Notes: generated by a model not told the origin, from the sequence alone. 64,000 nucleotides of DNA from Streptomyces sp. V2I9 (GCF_030817475.1 NZ_JAUSZJ010000002.1:4602626-4666625); one strand, 5' to 3'. Counted from the stretch's first letter, positions 19,001-28,946 are shown. Numbers and translations: made by a program.

Positions 19001-20252
19001 CCGCGACGGGAGCGAGAACGCCGGCGGCGGGAGCGGCGCGGCCGGCTCGACCCTGCTGTCCGAGGTCGGGAAGGAGGCCGCGGCCCCGTACGCCGAGGGC
19101 GACCCGATCCTCCAGGTGCGCGGCCTCACCAAGCACTACCCGCTCACCCGGGGCATCCTCTTCAAACGGCAGATCGGCGCGGTCAAGGCGGTCGACGGCG
19201 TCGACTTCGACCTGCACGCGGGCGAGACGCTGGGCATCGTGGGGGAGTCCGGCTGCGGCAAGTCGACCGTCGCCAAGATGCTCGTCCACCTGGAGCGCCC
19301 CACCGCCGGGGCGATCCGCTACAAGGGCGAGGACATCTCCCAGCTCTCCGGCCGCGCGCTCAAGGCGGTGCGCCGCAACATCCAGATGGTGTTCCAGGAC
19401 CCGTACACCTCGCTGAACCCGCGGATGACGGTCGGGGACATCATCGGGGAGCCGTACGAGATCCACCCCGAGGTCGCTCCGAAGGGCAGCCGGCGGCAGA
19501 AGGTGCAGGACCTGCTGGACGTCGTCGGGCTCAACCCGGAGTACATCAACCGCTATCCGCACCAGTTCTCCGGCGGCCAGCGCCAGCGCATCGGCATCGC
19601 CCGCGGCCTCGCGCTCAACCCGGAGATCATCGTCGCCGACGAACCGGTCTCCGCCCTCGACGTGTCGGTGCAGGCCCAGGTGGTCAACCTGCTGGACCGG
19701 CTCCAGGCCGAGTTCAACCTCAGCTACGTCTTCATCGCGCACGACCTCTCGATCGTCCGGCACATCTCCGACCGGGTCGGCGTGATGTACCTGGGCCGGA
19801 TCGTGGAGATCGGCTCCGACGCGGAGATCTACGACCACCCCACCCACCCGTACACCCAGGCGCTGCTGTCCGCCGTCCCCGTGCCCGATCCGTCGGCCCG
19901 TGAGTACCGGGAGCGGATCATCCTGCACGGCGACGTGCCCTCGCCCGCCAACATCCCCTCGGGCTGCCGGTTCCGCACCCGGTGCTGGAAGGCGCAGGAG
20001 CGGTGCGAGCTGGAGGTCCCGCTGCTGGCGGTCCCCGCGGAGTTCCGGCTCGTCGACACCCCGGCCCGCCACGACTCCGCGTGCCACTTCGCCGAGGAGA
20101 AGCGGGTGGTGCCGCCGGAGGGTGAGCTGGAGGCGCCGGGGCGGGGGCCGGGCCCCGACGTGGAGGCTCCGGGCACGACGACCCGCGGCCGGCCGGTGGA
20201 GGACGTGCCCGGCCCCGAGGAGCCGGAACGGGGGGAGGACCACACCCCCTGA
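18990..20252 (+). CDS. Oligopeptide ABC transporter ATPase (OppF/DppF type), operon 2
   Basis: A 420-aa ATPase. The start at 18990 (MHADRDGSENAGG) overlaps the end of the upstream gene and has GGAAGGAG upstream. Walker A is GESGCGKS, the signature FSGGQRQR and Walker B IVADEPVSALD. The C-terminal tail is about 45 residues longer than in operon 1, acidic, Pro/Gly-rich and probably disordered. It is the last gene of operon 2. Confidence 0.92.
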   Translation: MHADRDGSENAGGGSGAAGSTLLSEVGKEAAAPYAEGDPILQVRGLTKHYPLTRGILFKRQIGAVKAVDGVDFDLHAGETLGIVGESGCGKSTVAKMLVHLERPTAGAIRYKGEDISQLSGRALKAVRRNIQMVFQDPYTSLNPRMTVGDIIGEPYEIHPEVAPKGSRRQKVQDLLDVVGLNPEYINRYPHQFSGGQRQRIGIARGLALNPEIIVADEPVSALDVSVQAQVVNLLDRLQAEFNLSYVFIAHDLSIVRHISDRVGVMYLGRIVEIGSDAEIYDHPTHPYTQALLSAVPVPDPSAREYRERIILHGDVPSPANIPSGCRFRTRCWKAQERCELEVPLLAVPAEFRLVDTPARHDSACHFAEEKRVVPPEGELEAPGRGPGPDVEAPGTTTRGRPVEDVPGPEEPERGEDHTP

Positions 20253-20354
20253 GCTGCCGTCAGGAGCGTTAACACGCAGGCAATGCGGCCGTCGCGGCAC
20301 CGATATACGGACGCTCCATGCTCGACGGTGTACGGCCGTGCGGGTGCCGTGGTC

Positions 20355-20385
20355 CGGCCGGAGCGTCGTCCTGTCGCTCCGGCCG
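20355..20385 (+). terminator. Stem-loop after opp operon 2
   Basis: Perfect 11-bp stem CGGCCGGAGCG / CGCTCCGGCCG with a 9-nt loop, about 100 bp past the operon. Confidence 0.6.
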
Positions 20386-20490
20386 TTCGCCCGCGGTCTC
20401 GCGGCTCGGCCGCGTCCGTCCCGGCTCCGCCGTCCTCGGCCCGCCGCCGAACGCCTTGTCCATCCGTTCGGGGCCGTGGAGTATCACCGG

Positions 20491-21573
20491 GTGACACTTA
20501 CACGGGGAGCAAGAATCACCGGCGCCGCCCTGTGCGCGCTGTCGGCCCTACTCATCATCGCCTGGATCGTCCGGGACGTCCGGGCCGCCGACGGCCTGGA
20601 GCCGGTCTGGCACTTCTGGTCGGGCACCGCGAACTTCCAGGACATGGCGCAGCCCACCACCGCGGCCACCAGTGCCGTCCTGCTGGTCGCCTACGCCGCC
20701 GCCGTGGTGGCCGCGCTCCGTTCCACCGCCGCCTCGTCGGTCCTGGTGGTCACCGGCGTCGTCACCGTCGCCCTGCGGCTTCCCGGCGTCTGGACCATCG
20801 CCGACGCCGCGGCTCCGGAGGAACTGCGCGACCGGGCGCTGCTCACCACGTACGCCGTCCTGGCGGTCGGGATCGCCCTGATCGTGGTGGGGGTGGCGGG
20901 CCGCCGTCCGGTGCCGGAGGGTGCGGAGCGCCCCGCCGGTCCGGGGCGCGGCGCGGGGGTGGCCGTCTTCCTGCTGCTCGGCTTTCAGGGGGCGTTGTTC
21001 GCCGCCTGGGAGATCCGGCAGACGTTCGTCTACCCGTCCGACCTGTACCCCGCGTGGTTCATCGGCGGGAGGCCCCTGAACCTCCCGGTGACCGAGGGGC
21101 CGCCCGGCTGGGTCACCGCCGCCACCGTCCTGGTCTTCCTGGTGGCGGCCGTGGGCGCGGTCGCCGGGGCGGTCCACGCGCGTCCGCTCGGCCTGTTCGC
21201 GGGCGGGTTCGTGCTCTGCTCCGGCGTGCTGGGCGTGGCCCGCGCCATCCACTTCGAGATGTACGAGCGCTTCCCCGACCTGGGGCTCGAGGAGCAGCTG
21301 AACCTGCTGAGCTTCGTCAGCTCGCTCCTCGTCGGACCCGTGGTGATCGTCCTGCTCGCCCGCAAGGGCGTCCACCGGGCCGCCGGCGGTCCATCCGGCC
21401 CGTGGGGCGGTGCGGGGCCCTGGGGCGGCCACCCGGCACCCGGAATCCCCGGACAGCCGCCCGCCCCCGGACAGTCCGCCGCCCCCGGCTTCGGAGCTCC
21501 GCCGGGCGGCTTCGGCCCCCCGCAGGGCGGTGGCTTCGGTCCGCCGCCCTCCTCCCCGCCGCCCCGCTGGTGA
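20491..21573 (+). CDS. Polytopic membrane protein with Pro/Gly-rich tail
   Basis: A 360-aa protein of unknown function. The GTG at 20491 is chosen (GGAG 9 bp upstream); an in-frame GTG lies at 20476. Around seven hydrophobic helices occupy residues 8-305. The C-terminus is a cytoplasmic GGFGPP-type low-complexity tail seen in many Streptomyces membrane proteins. No enzyme motif is visible. It converges on the peptidase gene, with 65 bp between them. Confidence 0.75.
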   Translation: MTLTRGARITGAALCALSALLIIAWIVRDVRAADGLEPVWHFWSGTANFQDMAQPTTAATSAVLLVAYAAAVVAALRSTAASSVLVVTGVVTVALRLPGVWTIADAAAPEELRDRALLTTYAVLAVGIALIVVGVAGRRPVPEGAERPAGPGRGAGVAVFLLLGFQGALFAAWEIRQTFVYPSDLYPAWFIGGRPLNLPVTEGPPGWVTAATVLVFLVAAVGAVAGAVHARPLGLFAGGFVLCSGVLGVARAIHFEMYERFPDLGLEEQLNLLSFVSSLLVGPVVIVLLARKGVHRAAGGPSGPWGGAGPWGGHPAPGIPGQPPAPGQSAAPGFGAPPGGFGPPQGGGFGPPPSSPPPRW

Positions 21574-21638
21574 GCCGGGAGCGGGGCTGACGGCGAGCGC
21601 CCGGCGGGCCGGGGCGGTTCGCGGCGGGGCGGGGCGGC

Positions 21639-23766
21639 TCAGGCCCCCGTCATCCCCAGCGACCGCTTGAGGAAGTCCACCTGGAGCAGGAGGAGGTTCT
21701 CCGCGACCTGCTCCTGCGGCGTCATGTGCGTCACCCCGCTCAGCGGCAGCACCTCGTGCGGACGCCCCGCCGCCAGCAGCGCCGAGGAGAGCCGCAGGGC
21801 ATGGGCGACCACCACGTTGTCGTCGGCCAGCCCGTGCACGATCATCATCGGCCGGACCTCGGAGGCCGGTTCGGAGAGCCCGTCGTCGGTGAGCAGCGAG
21901 TTGTACGCGTACACCTCCGGCTGGACGGCCGGGTCCCCGAGGTAGCGCTCGGTGTAGTGGGTGTCGTACAGCCGCTGGTCCGTCACCGGGGCGCCCACGA
22001 CCGCCGCGTGGAAGACGTCGGGCCGCCGCAGCACCGCGAGCCCGGCCAGGTATCCGCCGAAGGACCAGCCCCGGATCGCCACCCGGGACAGGTCGAGCGG
22101 GAAGCGGTCCGCCAGCCCGTGCAACGCCTCGACCTGGTCCTCCATGGTCAGCACGAGGTTGTCCCGTACGGCCTTCTCCCAGGCGGGCGAACGGCCCGGC
22201 GCGCCCCGCCCGTCCGCCACGACCACCGCGAACCCCTGATCCGCGAACCACTGCGAGGTCAGGTGCGCGTTGTGGGCGGCGACCACCCGGCGGCCGTGCG
22301 GACCGCCGTACGGGTCCATCAGGACCGGAAGGGGACCGTCCCCCTCCCGGTAGTCCGACGGAAGCAGCACGGCGCACGGAATCCCGCCGTGCGCCCCCCT
22401 CGGTGAGGGTCACCCGCGCGGAGACCACCGGAGCCTGCGCGTGACTCACGATCCGGGACAGCCGCTTGCCGTCCCGCACCACCCACGCGGTGGCTCCGGG
22501 CTCCTCGGGAACGGCCGAGACCACCACCGACAGGGCGCCCGAGCGGACCGCGGAGTGCACACCCACCCCTTCGGAAATCCTCTCGATTCCCAGCTCGTTC
22601 ACCCGGTACACATGGATCTGCCCGATCTCCGGCTCGACCGCGTCCTCACCGGCCACCGCCGAGACGAGGATGTCCGACTCCCCGACGTCCAGCACCGACT
22701 GGACGTGCAGCTGCGAGCCGGTGAGCAGCCGGTCCCCGACCGCCAGCACCCGCGCGCCGCCCTCGTCGACGATTCGCACCAGCCGCCCGTCCGGCGCCCA
22801 CGCGGGCACGCCGGGGAAGAGATCCAGCCACACCGGGTCCTCGTCCACATGGACGGCCCGGGTCGCACCGGTCTCCGGGTCCACCGCCAGATACCGCTGA
22901 CTGCGCTGGTCACGGGCCTGCACCAGCAGCAGCGGGGCGCCCGCGGCCGACCAGTGCACCTGGGCCAGGTACGGGAACGCGGCCCGGTCCCACGCCACTT
23001 CGGTACGGGCTCCCGCCAGGTCCACGACGTAGAGCCGCACTTCGGCGTTGGGCGTTCCCGCCGCCGGGTAGGCGACCTCGGCCGGCTTGCGCTCGGGGTG
23101 CGCCGGATCGGCGATGTACCAGCGCTGTACGGGGCTCTCGTCGGCCCGTGCCACCAGCAGCCGGTCCGACTCCGGCGACCACCAGAATCCCCGGTACCGG
23201 TGCATCTCCTCGGCCGCGATGAACTCGGCCAGACCATAGGTGACCCGCGGGTCCTCCGGCTCGGCCAGCGCCCGGTCGCCCTCCCCGTCCGCGCCGACGA
23301 CCCGCAGCGCGCCGCAGGACACGTACGCGACGTGCCGGCCGTCGGGGGACGGGCGGGGGTCGATCACCGGGCCCGGCACCGGCAGCGCCCGCGCGGTCCC
23401 GGCCCGCAGTTCGGCCACGTACACCTTTCCGGACAGGGCGAAGGCGGCCAACTCGGCCGCCGCGTCCACCGCGTAGGAGACGATCCCCGACGAACCCTCG
23501 CGGGTCCGCTCCCGCCGGGCCCGCTCCTGCGCCGAGAGCTTCTCGGCCGAACCGCCCAGCAGGGCTTCGGGATTGGCGGCGATCCGCTCCTCGCCGGTCG
23601 CCGGGTCGAGCACCCAGAGCCGGTTGGTCCGGTCCGTCCCGGAGGTGGACCGCAGGAAGATCACCCGCGTCTCATCCGGTGAGACGGTGAAGGCGCGAGG
23701 TGCGCCGAGTGTGAAGCGCTGGGTGCGTGCCTGCTGGCGGGGAAAGGACAGCTTCTGCGAGGTCAT
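21639..23766 (-). pseudogene. S9 family (DPP IV-like) prolyl oligopeptidase, frameshifted
   Basis: The N-terminal beta-propeller half starts at 23766 (MTSQKLSFPRQQ) and is open to about 22390. The catalytic half continues in another frame, with GWSFGGY (nucleophile Ser), HGLADDN (Asp) and GVTHM (His) all intact. The two halves join if one base is removed near 22383-22399, where the plus strand has a C3 and a C6 run. Removing one base of the C3 restores GGARRIPCAVLLP, which resembles the expected family junction. The repaired length is about 708 aa, normal for the family. This is either a real recent +1 mutation or a sequencing error in a homopolymer. A cytosolic peptidase releasing X-Pro dipeptides is expected. 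Confidence 0.8.
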
Positions 23767-23937
23767 GGCACCGAACTTAGCCGCGTGGCACGGTTCGTGC
23801 GCCCCTCGTGCTGCTGTGCCCCGATCAATGCGTTGGCACGGATAGTTATGATCCGTAGCGCTCGGTGGGTAGGAAACCTGCTGGCTCCGTGTACCCCCGT
23901 TCCGACCGTCCGAACGTACCGATGGAGGTGAACCGCC

Positions 23938-24132
23938 GTGGCGCTCTCGATTTCGGCGGTAGTGCTGCTGGCGATCATCGTCTTCCTGCTGATCCGGAAA
24001 TCCGGGTTGAAGGGAGGGCACGCGGTGGTCTGCATGCTGCTCGGGTTCTACATCGCGAGCTCGTCCGTCGCACCGACCATCTCCGATCTGACGAGCAACG
24101 TGGCGGGGATGATCAGCAGCATCAAGTTCTGA
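23938..24132 (+). CDS. 64-aa membrane protein
   Basis: A GTG start preceded by GGAGGTG. The protein has two hydrophobic segments (residues 4-19 and 29-46) separated by a basic RKSGLKGGH turn, then a Ser/Thr-rich tail. I have no functional family for it. It is probably conserved in streptomycetes, since it sits at a fixed place before mshB. It is followed by its own small terminator. Confidence 0.75.
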   Translation: MALSISAVVLLAIIVFLLIRKSGLKGGHAVVCMLLGFYIASSSVAPTISDLTSNVAGMISSIKF

Positions 24133-24141
24133 CCGGCCGTT

Positions 24142-24160
24142 CCGGGGGCGAGGCCCCCGG
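24142..24160 (+). terminator. Short terminator after 64-aa gene
   Basis: Stem CCGGGGGC / GCCCCCGG with loop GAG, 10 bp past the stop. Confidence 0.65.
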
Positions 24161-24261
24161 GCAGCGCGGGGCACCGCGGGCGCCGGGCGCCGCCGCGCCC
24201 CTCCGGCGGGCGCGGGGGCGGAGGTCAACGGGCGGCCTCCGGGGCTCGTAGGGTGGTCCTC

Positions 24262-25173
24262 ATGAAGGACCTCCCCGCCCGCCGCCTGCTGCTGGTGCAC
24301 GCGCACCCCGACGACGAGTCGATCAACAACGGCGCCACGATGGCCAGGTACGCGGCCGAGGGCGCCCACGTCACCCTGGTGACGTGCACGCTCGGCGAGG
24401 AGGGCGAGGTCATCCCGCCCGCCCTCGCCCACCTCACCGCCGACCGGGACGACGCGCTGGGCCCGCACCGGGTCGGCGAGCTCGCCGCGGCGATGCGGGA
24501 GCTCGGCGTCACCGACCACCGCTTCCTCGGCGGGGCGGGACGCTACCGGGACTCCGGCATGACGGGCGTCGAACAGAACGACCGCCCCGGCTCCTTCTGG
24601 TCCACCCCGGTGGACGAGGCGGCGGCCCACCTCGTCGAGGTGATCCGCGAGGTCCGTCCCCAGGTCCTGGTCACCTACGACCCGGACGGCGGCTACGGCC
24701 ACCCCGACCACATCCAGGCCCACCGGGTCGCGATGCGCGCCGCCGACCTGGCCGCCGACCCGGCGTACGGCGCCGGAGCACCGCACACCGTGGCGAAGAT
24801 CTACTGGAACCGGGCGGAACGCGAGGTGGTCGAGGCCGCCTTCGACCGGCTCCGCACGACCGCGCCGGACGCCTTCGCGGGCATCGCCGCCGTGGACGAC
24901 GTCCCCGGCGTGACCGACCGGGGGAGCATCACCGCCGAGATCGACGGCTCGGCGTACGCCGGGGCGAAGTCGGCGGCGATGCGCGCCCACGCCACCCAGA
25001 TCGTGGTCGAGGGCCCCTTCTTCGCCCTCTCCAACGACCTCGGCCAGCCGCTGCTGACGACCGAGTGCTACCAACTGGTGCGCGGCGAAAGCGGGGTGGC
25101 CGCACCGGAGCGCGAGAGCGACCTGTTCGCGGGCGTGCCGGCCGTCCTGGACGCCGAGGGAGGCGCGGCATGA
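24262..25173 (+). CDS. mshB: Mycothiol deacetylase MshB
   Basis: N-acetyl-1-D-myo-inositol-2-amino-2-deoxy-glucopyranoside deacetylase, the second step of mycothiol synthesis, a zinc LmbE/PIG-L-like enzyme. AHPDDE (residues 14-19) supplies His and Asp ligands and the catalytic Asp, and HPDHIQAH supplies the third His ligand. The ATG at 24262 is used; a GTG three codons upstream is also in frame. 303 aa matches known MshB. It overlaps the next gene by ATGA. Confidence 0.95.
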   Translation: MKDLPARRLLLVHAHPDDESINNGATMARYAAEGAHVTLVTCTLGEEGEVIPPALAHLTADRDDALGPHRVGELAAAMRELGVTDHRFLGGAGRYRDSGMTGVEQNDRPGSFWSTPVDEAAAHLVEVIREVRPQVLVTYDPDGGYGHPDHIQAHRVAMRAADLAADPAYGAGAPHTVAKIYWNRAEREVVEAAFDRLRTTAPDAFAGIAAVDDVPGVTDRGSITAEIDGSAYAGAKSAAMRAHATQIVVEGPFFALSNDLGQPLLTTECYQLVRGESGVAAPERESDLFAGVPAVLDAEGGAA

Positions 25174-25769
25174 GCGGGAACCCCGAGAAGGGCGCGGACC
25201 AGGCCGGTGGCGGCACCGGGAAGGGCCGCGGCAGGGGCGACCGGGCCGGTGTGGGTCCTGCTCGGGAAGGCGCGCCGGGCACGGCGCGGGCGACCTCCGG
25301 GAAGGCTCGCGTCCGCGCGCGTTCGTCCTCGTCGTCCTCGCACGCGCCGCGACGGAACGCCCCGCCCAGGGAGCCCGAGCCCGTCGGTTTCGCCGCCCGC
25401 CCGAACCCGGCCCGGATCGCGGCCCACGCGGGCCTCGCGGTGCTCGGCGTGCTCGTCGGACTCGCCGGCACGCTCGTCCAAGCCGCGTGGTTCCCCGGAG
25501 GGTTGGCCATCGCCCTGGCGGGCGCGGCGGGCCTCTTCCACGGCGGCCGGATCCTGACCCGTACACAGATCGGCGCGCTGGCCCCGGCGGCGGGCTGGTT
25601 CATCACGGTGTTCCTGCTGCTGAGCGGCCGGTCCGAGGGCGACTACGTCTTCGGTGACGAACTCGGCCTGGTGCTCTTCATGCTCGGCGGAACCGCCGTC
25701 GCTGTGATCTGCGCCACCACGCGCAGAGTGCCGCAATCAGCCATGCGCGGCGTCCGGTCCGGTCCGTGA
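25170..25769 (+). CDS. Membrane protein coupled to mshB (DUF6113-like)
   Basis: A 199-aa protein whose ATG overlaps the mshB stop, so it is coupled. The first 75 residues are charged Gly/Arg/Ser-rich and cytoplasmic. Four hydrophobic helices follow (approximately 88-185), including the stretch GYDVF-type FGDELGLVLF near the end. It matches what I recall as DUF6113, of unknown function, commonly beside mshB. Confidence 0.75.
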   Translation: MSGNPEKGADQAGGGTGKGRGRGDRAGVGPAREGAPGTARATSGKARVRARSSSSSSHAPRRNAPPREPEPVGFAARPNPARIAAHAGLAVLGVLVGLAGTLVQAAWFPGGLAIALAGAAGLFHGGRILTRTQIGALAPAAGWFITVFLLLSGRSEGDYVFGDELGLVLFMLGGTAVAVICATTRRVPQSAMRGVRSGP

Positions 25770-25944
25770 AGTGCCACGTCCGGGCCGCGAGCGCCCCCCA
25801 CAGGTGTGATGCGCGGGTGGAGGTTTCCCCCGGTCGCGGAGTGTCCGACGGCGACGGCCAGTATGGTGGTGCGCGCGCCGAGCCGTCCCCTGGCCTGCGG
25901 CATGGGGGAAGTACGGGCGGCGGAGCCAATCGGGAGAACCTGCT

Positions 25945-28131
25945 TTGAGTCGTGAAACTGACAGTTCGTCCTCCGGGCCCCAGGGCCGCGGCGGAGCCGC
26001 GTACCCGCCGGGTACGCAGCCGTACGGATCCGGCCAGTATCCGTCGCCGCACCCGTCGCAGGACGGCTCTGACGAGAACCCGGCATCCATGGATCCGCCC
26101 CGGCCCGAGGAGCCGAAGACCGAGACGACGCTGACGACGCGCATCCGGATCAACATCCCCGGCTCGCGTCCCATCCCGCCGGTCGTGATGCGCACACCGA
26201 TGGCGGAGAGCGACATCTCCGGCGACCGCCCCGATCCGGAGCGCACCGCGGCGACGCCGCGACCCGGCACCCCGCCGACCGCGCCCCCGCCCGGCGCCCC
26301 GGACCGTTCGGCGGGTCCGGACGGCGGGGCGCCCGCGGACCGGACGCGGGACGGCGGCCCGGCCGCCGGGGAACCGGCGGCCGCGGAGAAGCCGGCCCGT
26401 GACAAGGGCGGCAGCGACTGGTTCGCCCCGCGCAAGGCCCCGACCCCCGCGTCGGGAACGGCGACCCCCGGCGCGGGCGGCGCGTCCACCGGCCCCGGTG
26501 GTCCGGGCGCGGGCGCGCCCTCCGGTCCGGGCGGACCCTCCGGCCCCGGCGGTTCGGGCGGTCTCGGCGGCCCCGGCGGTTCGGGGGGCCCCGGCGGCCC
26601 GTCCGGTCCGGGCGGCCTGTCCGACGACGGCGGCCGGCCGCGTCCCGACCTGCCGTACTTCTCGGACGCCCCGCAGCCCGGCGGCGGGCCGGGCACGCCC
26701 GGTCCCGGCCGCAGCGCGCTCGACGGCTACGGCACCGGCCTCCCCGGCGGCGGCCCGCGCTCCGCCTCCGGCCCCGGACCGCGTACGCCCGGACCGTCCG
26801 GACCCACCACGGGACCGGTCACCGGTACGTCCTCGCTGACCCCGAACCTCGACGACGTCCCGGACCTCGCCGGTCCCGGCCCGATGGCTCCGGGCGGTCC
26901 CGCCGCCACCCCGCCCCGGATGTCCGACGACACCGCGATCCTCACCCCGCAGGCCCCGGCGCCCGAGCCCGGTCCCGGCGGACACGTCTCGGGCGACACG
27001 CTGACGAGCGGTATCCCCGTGGTGTCCGGCGAACCCCGCCCTCCGTTCCCCGGCGCTCCGCGCACCCCCGGCGGACCGGGCGCGAGCGGCCCGGGCGGCC
27101 CCGGTGTTCCGGCGCCCGGCCCGGCCGCACCGCGTCCGGCGGCGCAGGACCCCGCGCCCGAACCGGCTCCCGCCGCCGCGAAGAAGGGCCGCTCCAAGCT
27201 GGTCCTCCTCGGCGTGGTCGCGGTCGTGCTGCTCGGCATCGCGTACGGGGCCGGCCTCCTGCTGAACCACGCCGAGGTCCCCAAGGGCACCACGGTGCTC
27301 GGGGTCGACATCGGCGGCGGCACGAAGGAGGAGGCGGTCGCCAAGCTCGACGCCGCCCTCGGCGAGCGGGCCAAGACGCCGCTGCGGCTGTCGGTGGACG
27401 GCAAGGAGGAGAAGCTCGACCCGGAGAAGGCCGGGCTCACCCTGGACAGCCAGGAGACCGTGCGCGGCGCGGCGGGCAGCGACTACAACCCCGTCTCGGT
27501 GATCGGTTCGCTGTTCGGCGGGGAGCGTCCCGCCGACCCGGTGATCCCGGTCGACGAGGAGAAGCTCGGCGTGGCCCTGAACGACCTCGCGGGCACGTCC
27601 GGTTCGGCCAACGACGGCACCATCCGCTTCGAGCCGAACAAGGCCGTGGCGGTGCCGGGCAAGCCGGGCAAGCGGCTGGACGCCGCGCAGTCCCTGATCT
27701 CCGTCCGGGACGCCTACCGCGCCCAGGTGCAGACGGGGAAGGCCCGGCTGGTCGAACTCCCCGTGACCACCAGCGAACCCACCATCACCCGGGCCGAACT
27801 GGACCGGGCGATGAAGGAGTTCGCCGAGCCCGCGATGTCCGGCCTGATCACCATCAAGGCCGGTCCCAAGCAGATCCAGTTCGGCCCGGCCCGGTCGCTG
27901 CCGCAGATCCTCTCCATGAAGCCGATCGACGGCCGGCTCGTCGACGTCTACGACAAGAAGGCGATCGACGAGCTTCTGGACGGTGTCTTCGACGGCATCA
28001 TGGCGGTCAAGGCCGACGGCAAGAAGCACCAGGTCGGCCCGGACGACGTGGCCCAGGCGATGAAGACCGCCCTGACCGGGAAGACGGAGGCCGAGCGCAC
28101 GGTCACCATCGACCTGACCGGCCAGGGCTGA
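25945..28131 (+). CDS. Membrane-anchored peptidoglycan-binding protein (PG_binding_4)
   Basis: 728 aa from a TTG start with GGGAG upstream. Residues 1-410 are low-complexity Pro/Gly/Ala and probably an intracellular disordered region. One transmembrane helix lies at about 417-440 (SKLVLLGVVAVVLLGIAYGA). The extracellular part carries two repeats of the VanW-associated peptidoglycan-binding domain 4 (starting KGTTVLGVDIGGGTKEEA). The VanW domain itself is absent. A role at the cell wall is likely; no catalytic residues are seen. Confidence 0.8.
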   Translation: MSRETDSSSSGPQGRGGAAYPPGTQPYGSGQYPSPHPSQDGSDENPASMDPPRPEEPKTETTLTTRIRINIPGSRPIPPVVMRTPMAESDISGDRPDPERTAATPRPGTPPTAPPPGAPDRSAGPDGGAPADRTRDGGPAAGEPAAAEKPARDKGGSDWFAPRKAPTPASGTATPGAGGASTGPGGPGAGAPSGPGGPSGPGGSGGLGGPGGSGGPGGPSGPGGLSDDGGRPRPDLPYFSDAPQPGGGPGTPGPGRSALDGYGTGLPGGGPRSASGPGPRTPGPSGPTTGPVTGTSSLTPNLDDVPDLAGPGPMAPGGPAATPPRMSDDTAILTPQAPAPEPGPGGHVSGDTLTSGIPVVSGEPRPPFPGAPRTPGGPGASGPGGPGVPAPGPAAPRPAAQDPAPEPAPAAAKKGRSKLVLLGVVAVVLLGIAYGAGLLLNHAEVPKGTTVLGVDIGGGTKEEAVAKLDAALGERAKTPLRLSVDGKEEKLDPEKAGLTLDSQETVRGAAGSDYNPVSVIGSLFGGERPADPVIPVDEEKLGVALNDLAGTSGSANDGTIRFEPNKAVAVPGKPGKRLDAAQSLISVRDAYRAQVQTGKARLVELPVTTSEPTITRAELDRAMKEFAEPAMSGLITIKAGPKQIQFGPARSLPQILSMKPIDGRLVDVYDKKAIDELLDGVFDGIMAVKADGKKHQVGPDDVAQAMKTALTGKTEAERTVTIDLTGQG

Positions 28132-28165
28132 CCCCGCCCGGCGCGAACCGCCACTCCACCCGCTC

Positions 28166-28214
28166 CACGCCTCCGCCCCCGGCCGGGAAGTCTCCGGCCG
28201 GGGGCGGAGGCGTG
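28166..28214 (+). terminator. Strong terminator after peptidoglycan-binding protein
   Basis: Perfect 21-bp stem (28166-28186 with 28194-28214) and the loop GAAGTCT. It is the longest uninterrupted G+C stem in this part of the window. Confidence 0.88.
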
Positions 28215-28334
28215 GGGGCCGGTGCCTGACCGGCGGGGGGTGAGCGGTGCGGTGTGAAGCCTCCGCCCGCTGTCGCCGGGGGCGGCGTGCGGCGTGCGGT
28301 TGCGGGCCGTGCCGGAGCGCGGACCGCAGGCGCG

Positions 28335-28946
28335 TCACGCCTCGGCCGCCTCCTCGCCGATCGTGCGGATCACCCGTGCCGGGTTGCCGACCGCCACCAC
28401 GTCCGCCGGGAGGTCCTTGGTGACCACCGCGCCCGCGCCGACCACCGTGTTCTCGCCGATGGTCACTCCGGGGCAGACGATCGCCCCACCGCCCAGCCAC
28501 ACGTTGTCCCCGATGGTGATCGGCTGCGCGGCCTCCCACTTGGCGCGGCGCGGCTCGGGGGCGATCGGATGGGTCGGGGTGAGCAACTGGACGTTCGGGC
28601 CCAGCTGGACGTCCGCGCCGATGGTGATGCGGGCGACGTCCAGGAAGACCGCGCCGAAGTTGACGAACGTCCGGGGGCCGATGGTGGTCCGGTAGCCGTA
28701 GTCGACGCGGAGCGGCGGCCGTACCTCCACGCCCTCGCCCACCGCGCCGAGGAGTTCGGCCAGGGCCGCGCGCCGGGCCTCGGGGTCGGCGGCCGACGTG
28801 GCGTTGTACCGCTCGTTCAGCACGGCCGCGTGCCGCGCCTCCGCCGCCAGCTCGGGGTCGTCCGCGATGTACAGCTCGCCGGCGAGCATGGCTTCCTTCT
28901 GGCTGCGCCCGGTTCCGTCCTGGCCGGGCCAGGTCTCGTCGCTCAA
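28335..28946 (-). CDS. Maltose/galactoside O-acetyltransferase (hexapeptide repeat)
   Basis: A 203-aa left-handed beta-helix acetyltransferase of the Maa/LacA/NodL type, transferring acetyl from acetyl-CoA to a sugar hydroxyl. It has the N-terminal Mac domain (EAMLAGELYIADDPEL), hexapeptide repeats, catalytic His in LTPTHPI, and the C-terminal signature GAGAVVTKDLPADVVAVGNPA. The start is TTG with AAGGAGA upstream, overlapping the stop of the exporter gene (TTGA), so it is translationally coupled. Confidence 0.9.
   Translation of the reverse strand: MSDETWPGQDGTGRSQKEAMLAGELYIADDPELAAEARHAAVLNERYNATSAADPEARRAALAELLGAVGEGVEVRPPLRVDYGYRTTIGPRTFVNFGAVFLDVARITIGADVQLGPNVQLLTPTHPIAPEPRRAKWEAAQPITIGDNVWLGGGAIVCPGVTIGENTVVGAGAVVTKDLPADVVAVGNPARVIRTIGEEAAEA

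Noticed and set aside
8390..20252. Naming either Opp copy definitively bldK
   Set aside because: Sequence memory favours a BldK relation, but which operon is the orthologue cannot be settled without alignment.
20548..25566. A 1672-codon open frame on the minus strand
   Set aside because: It is mostly the antisense of several genes. Only the 23766-to-about-22390 part is the N-terminal half of the S9 peptidase; the rest is a high-GC shadow frame.
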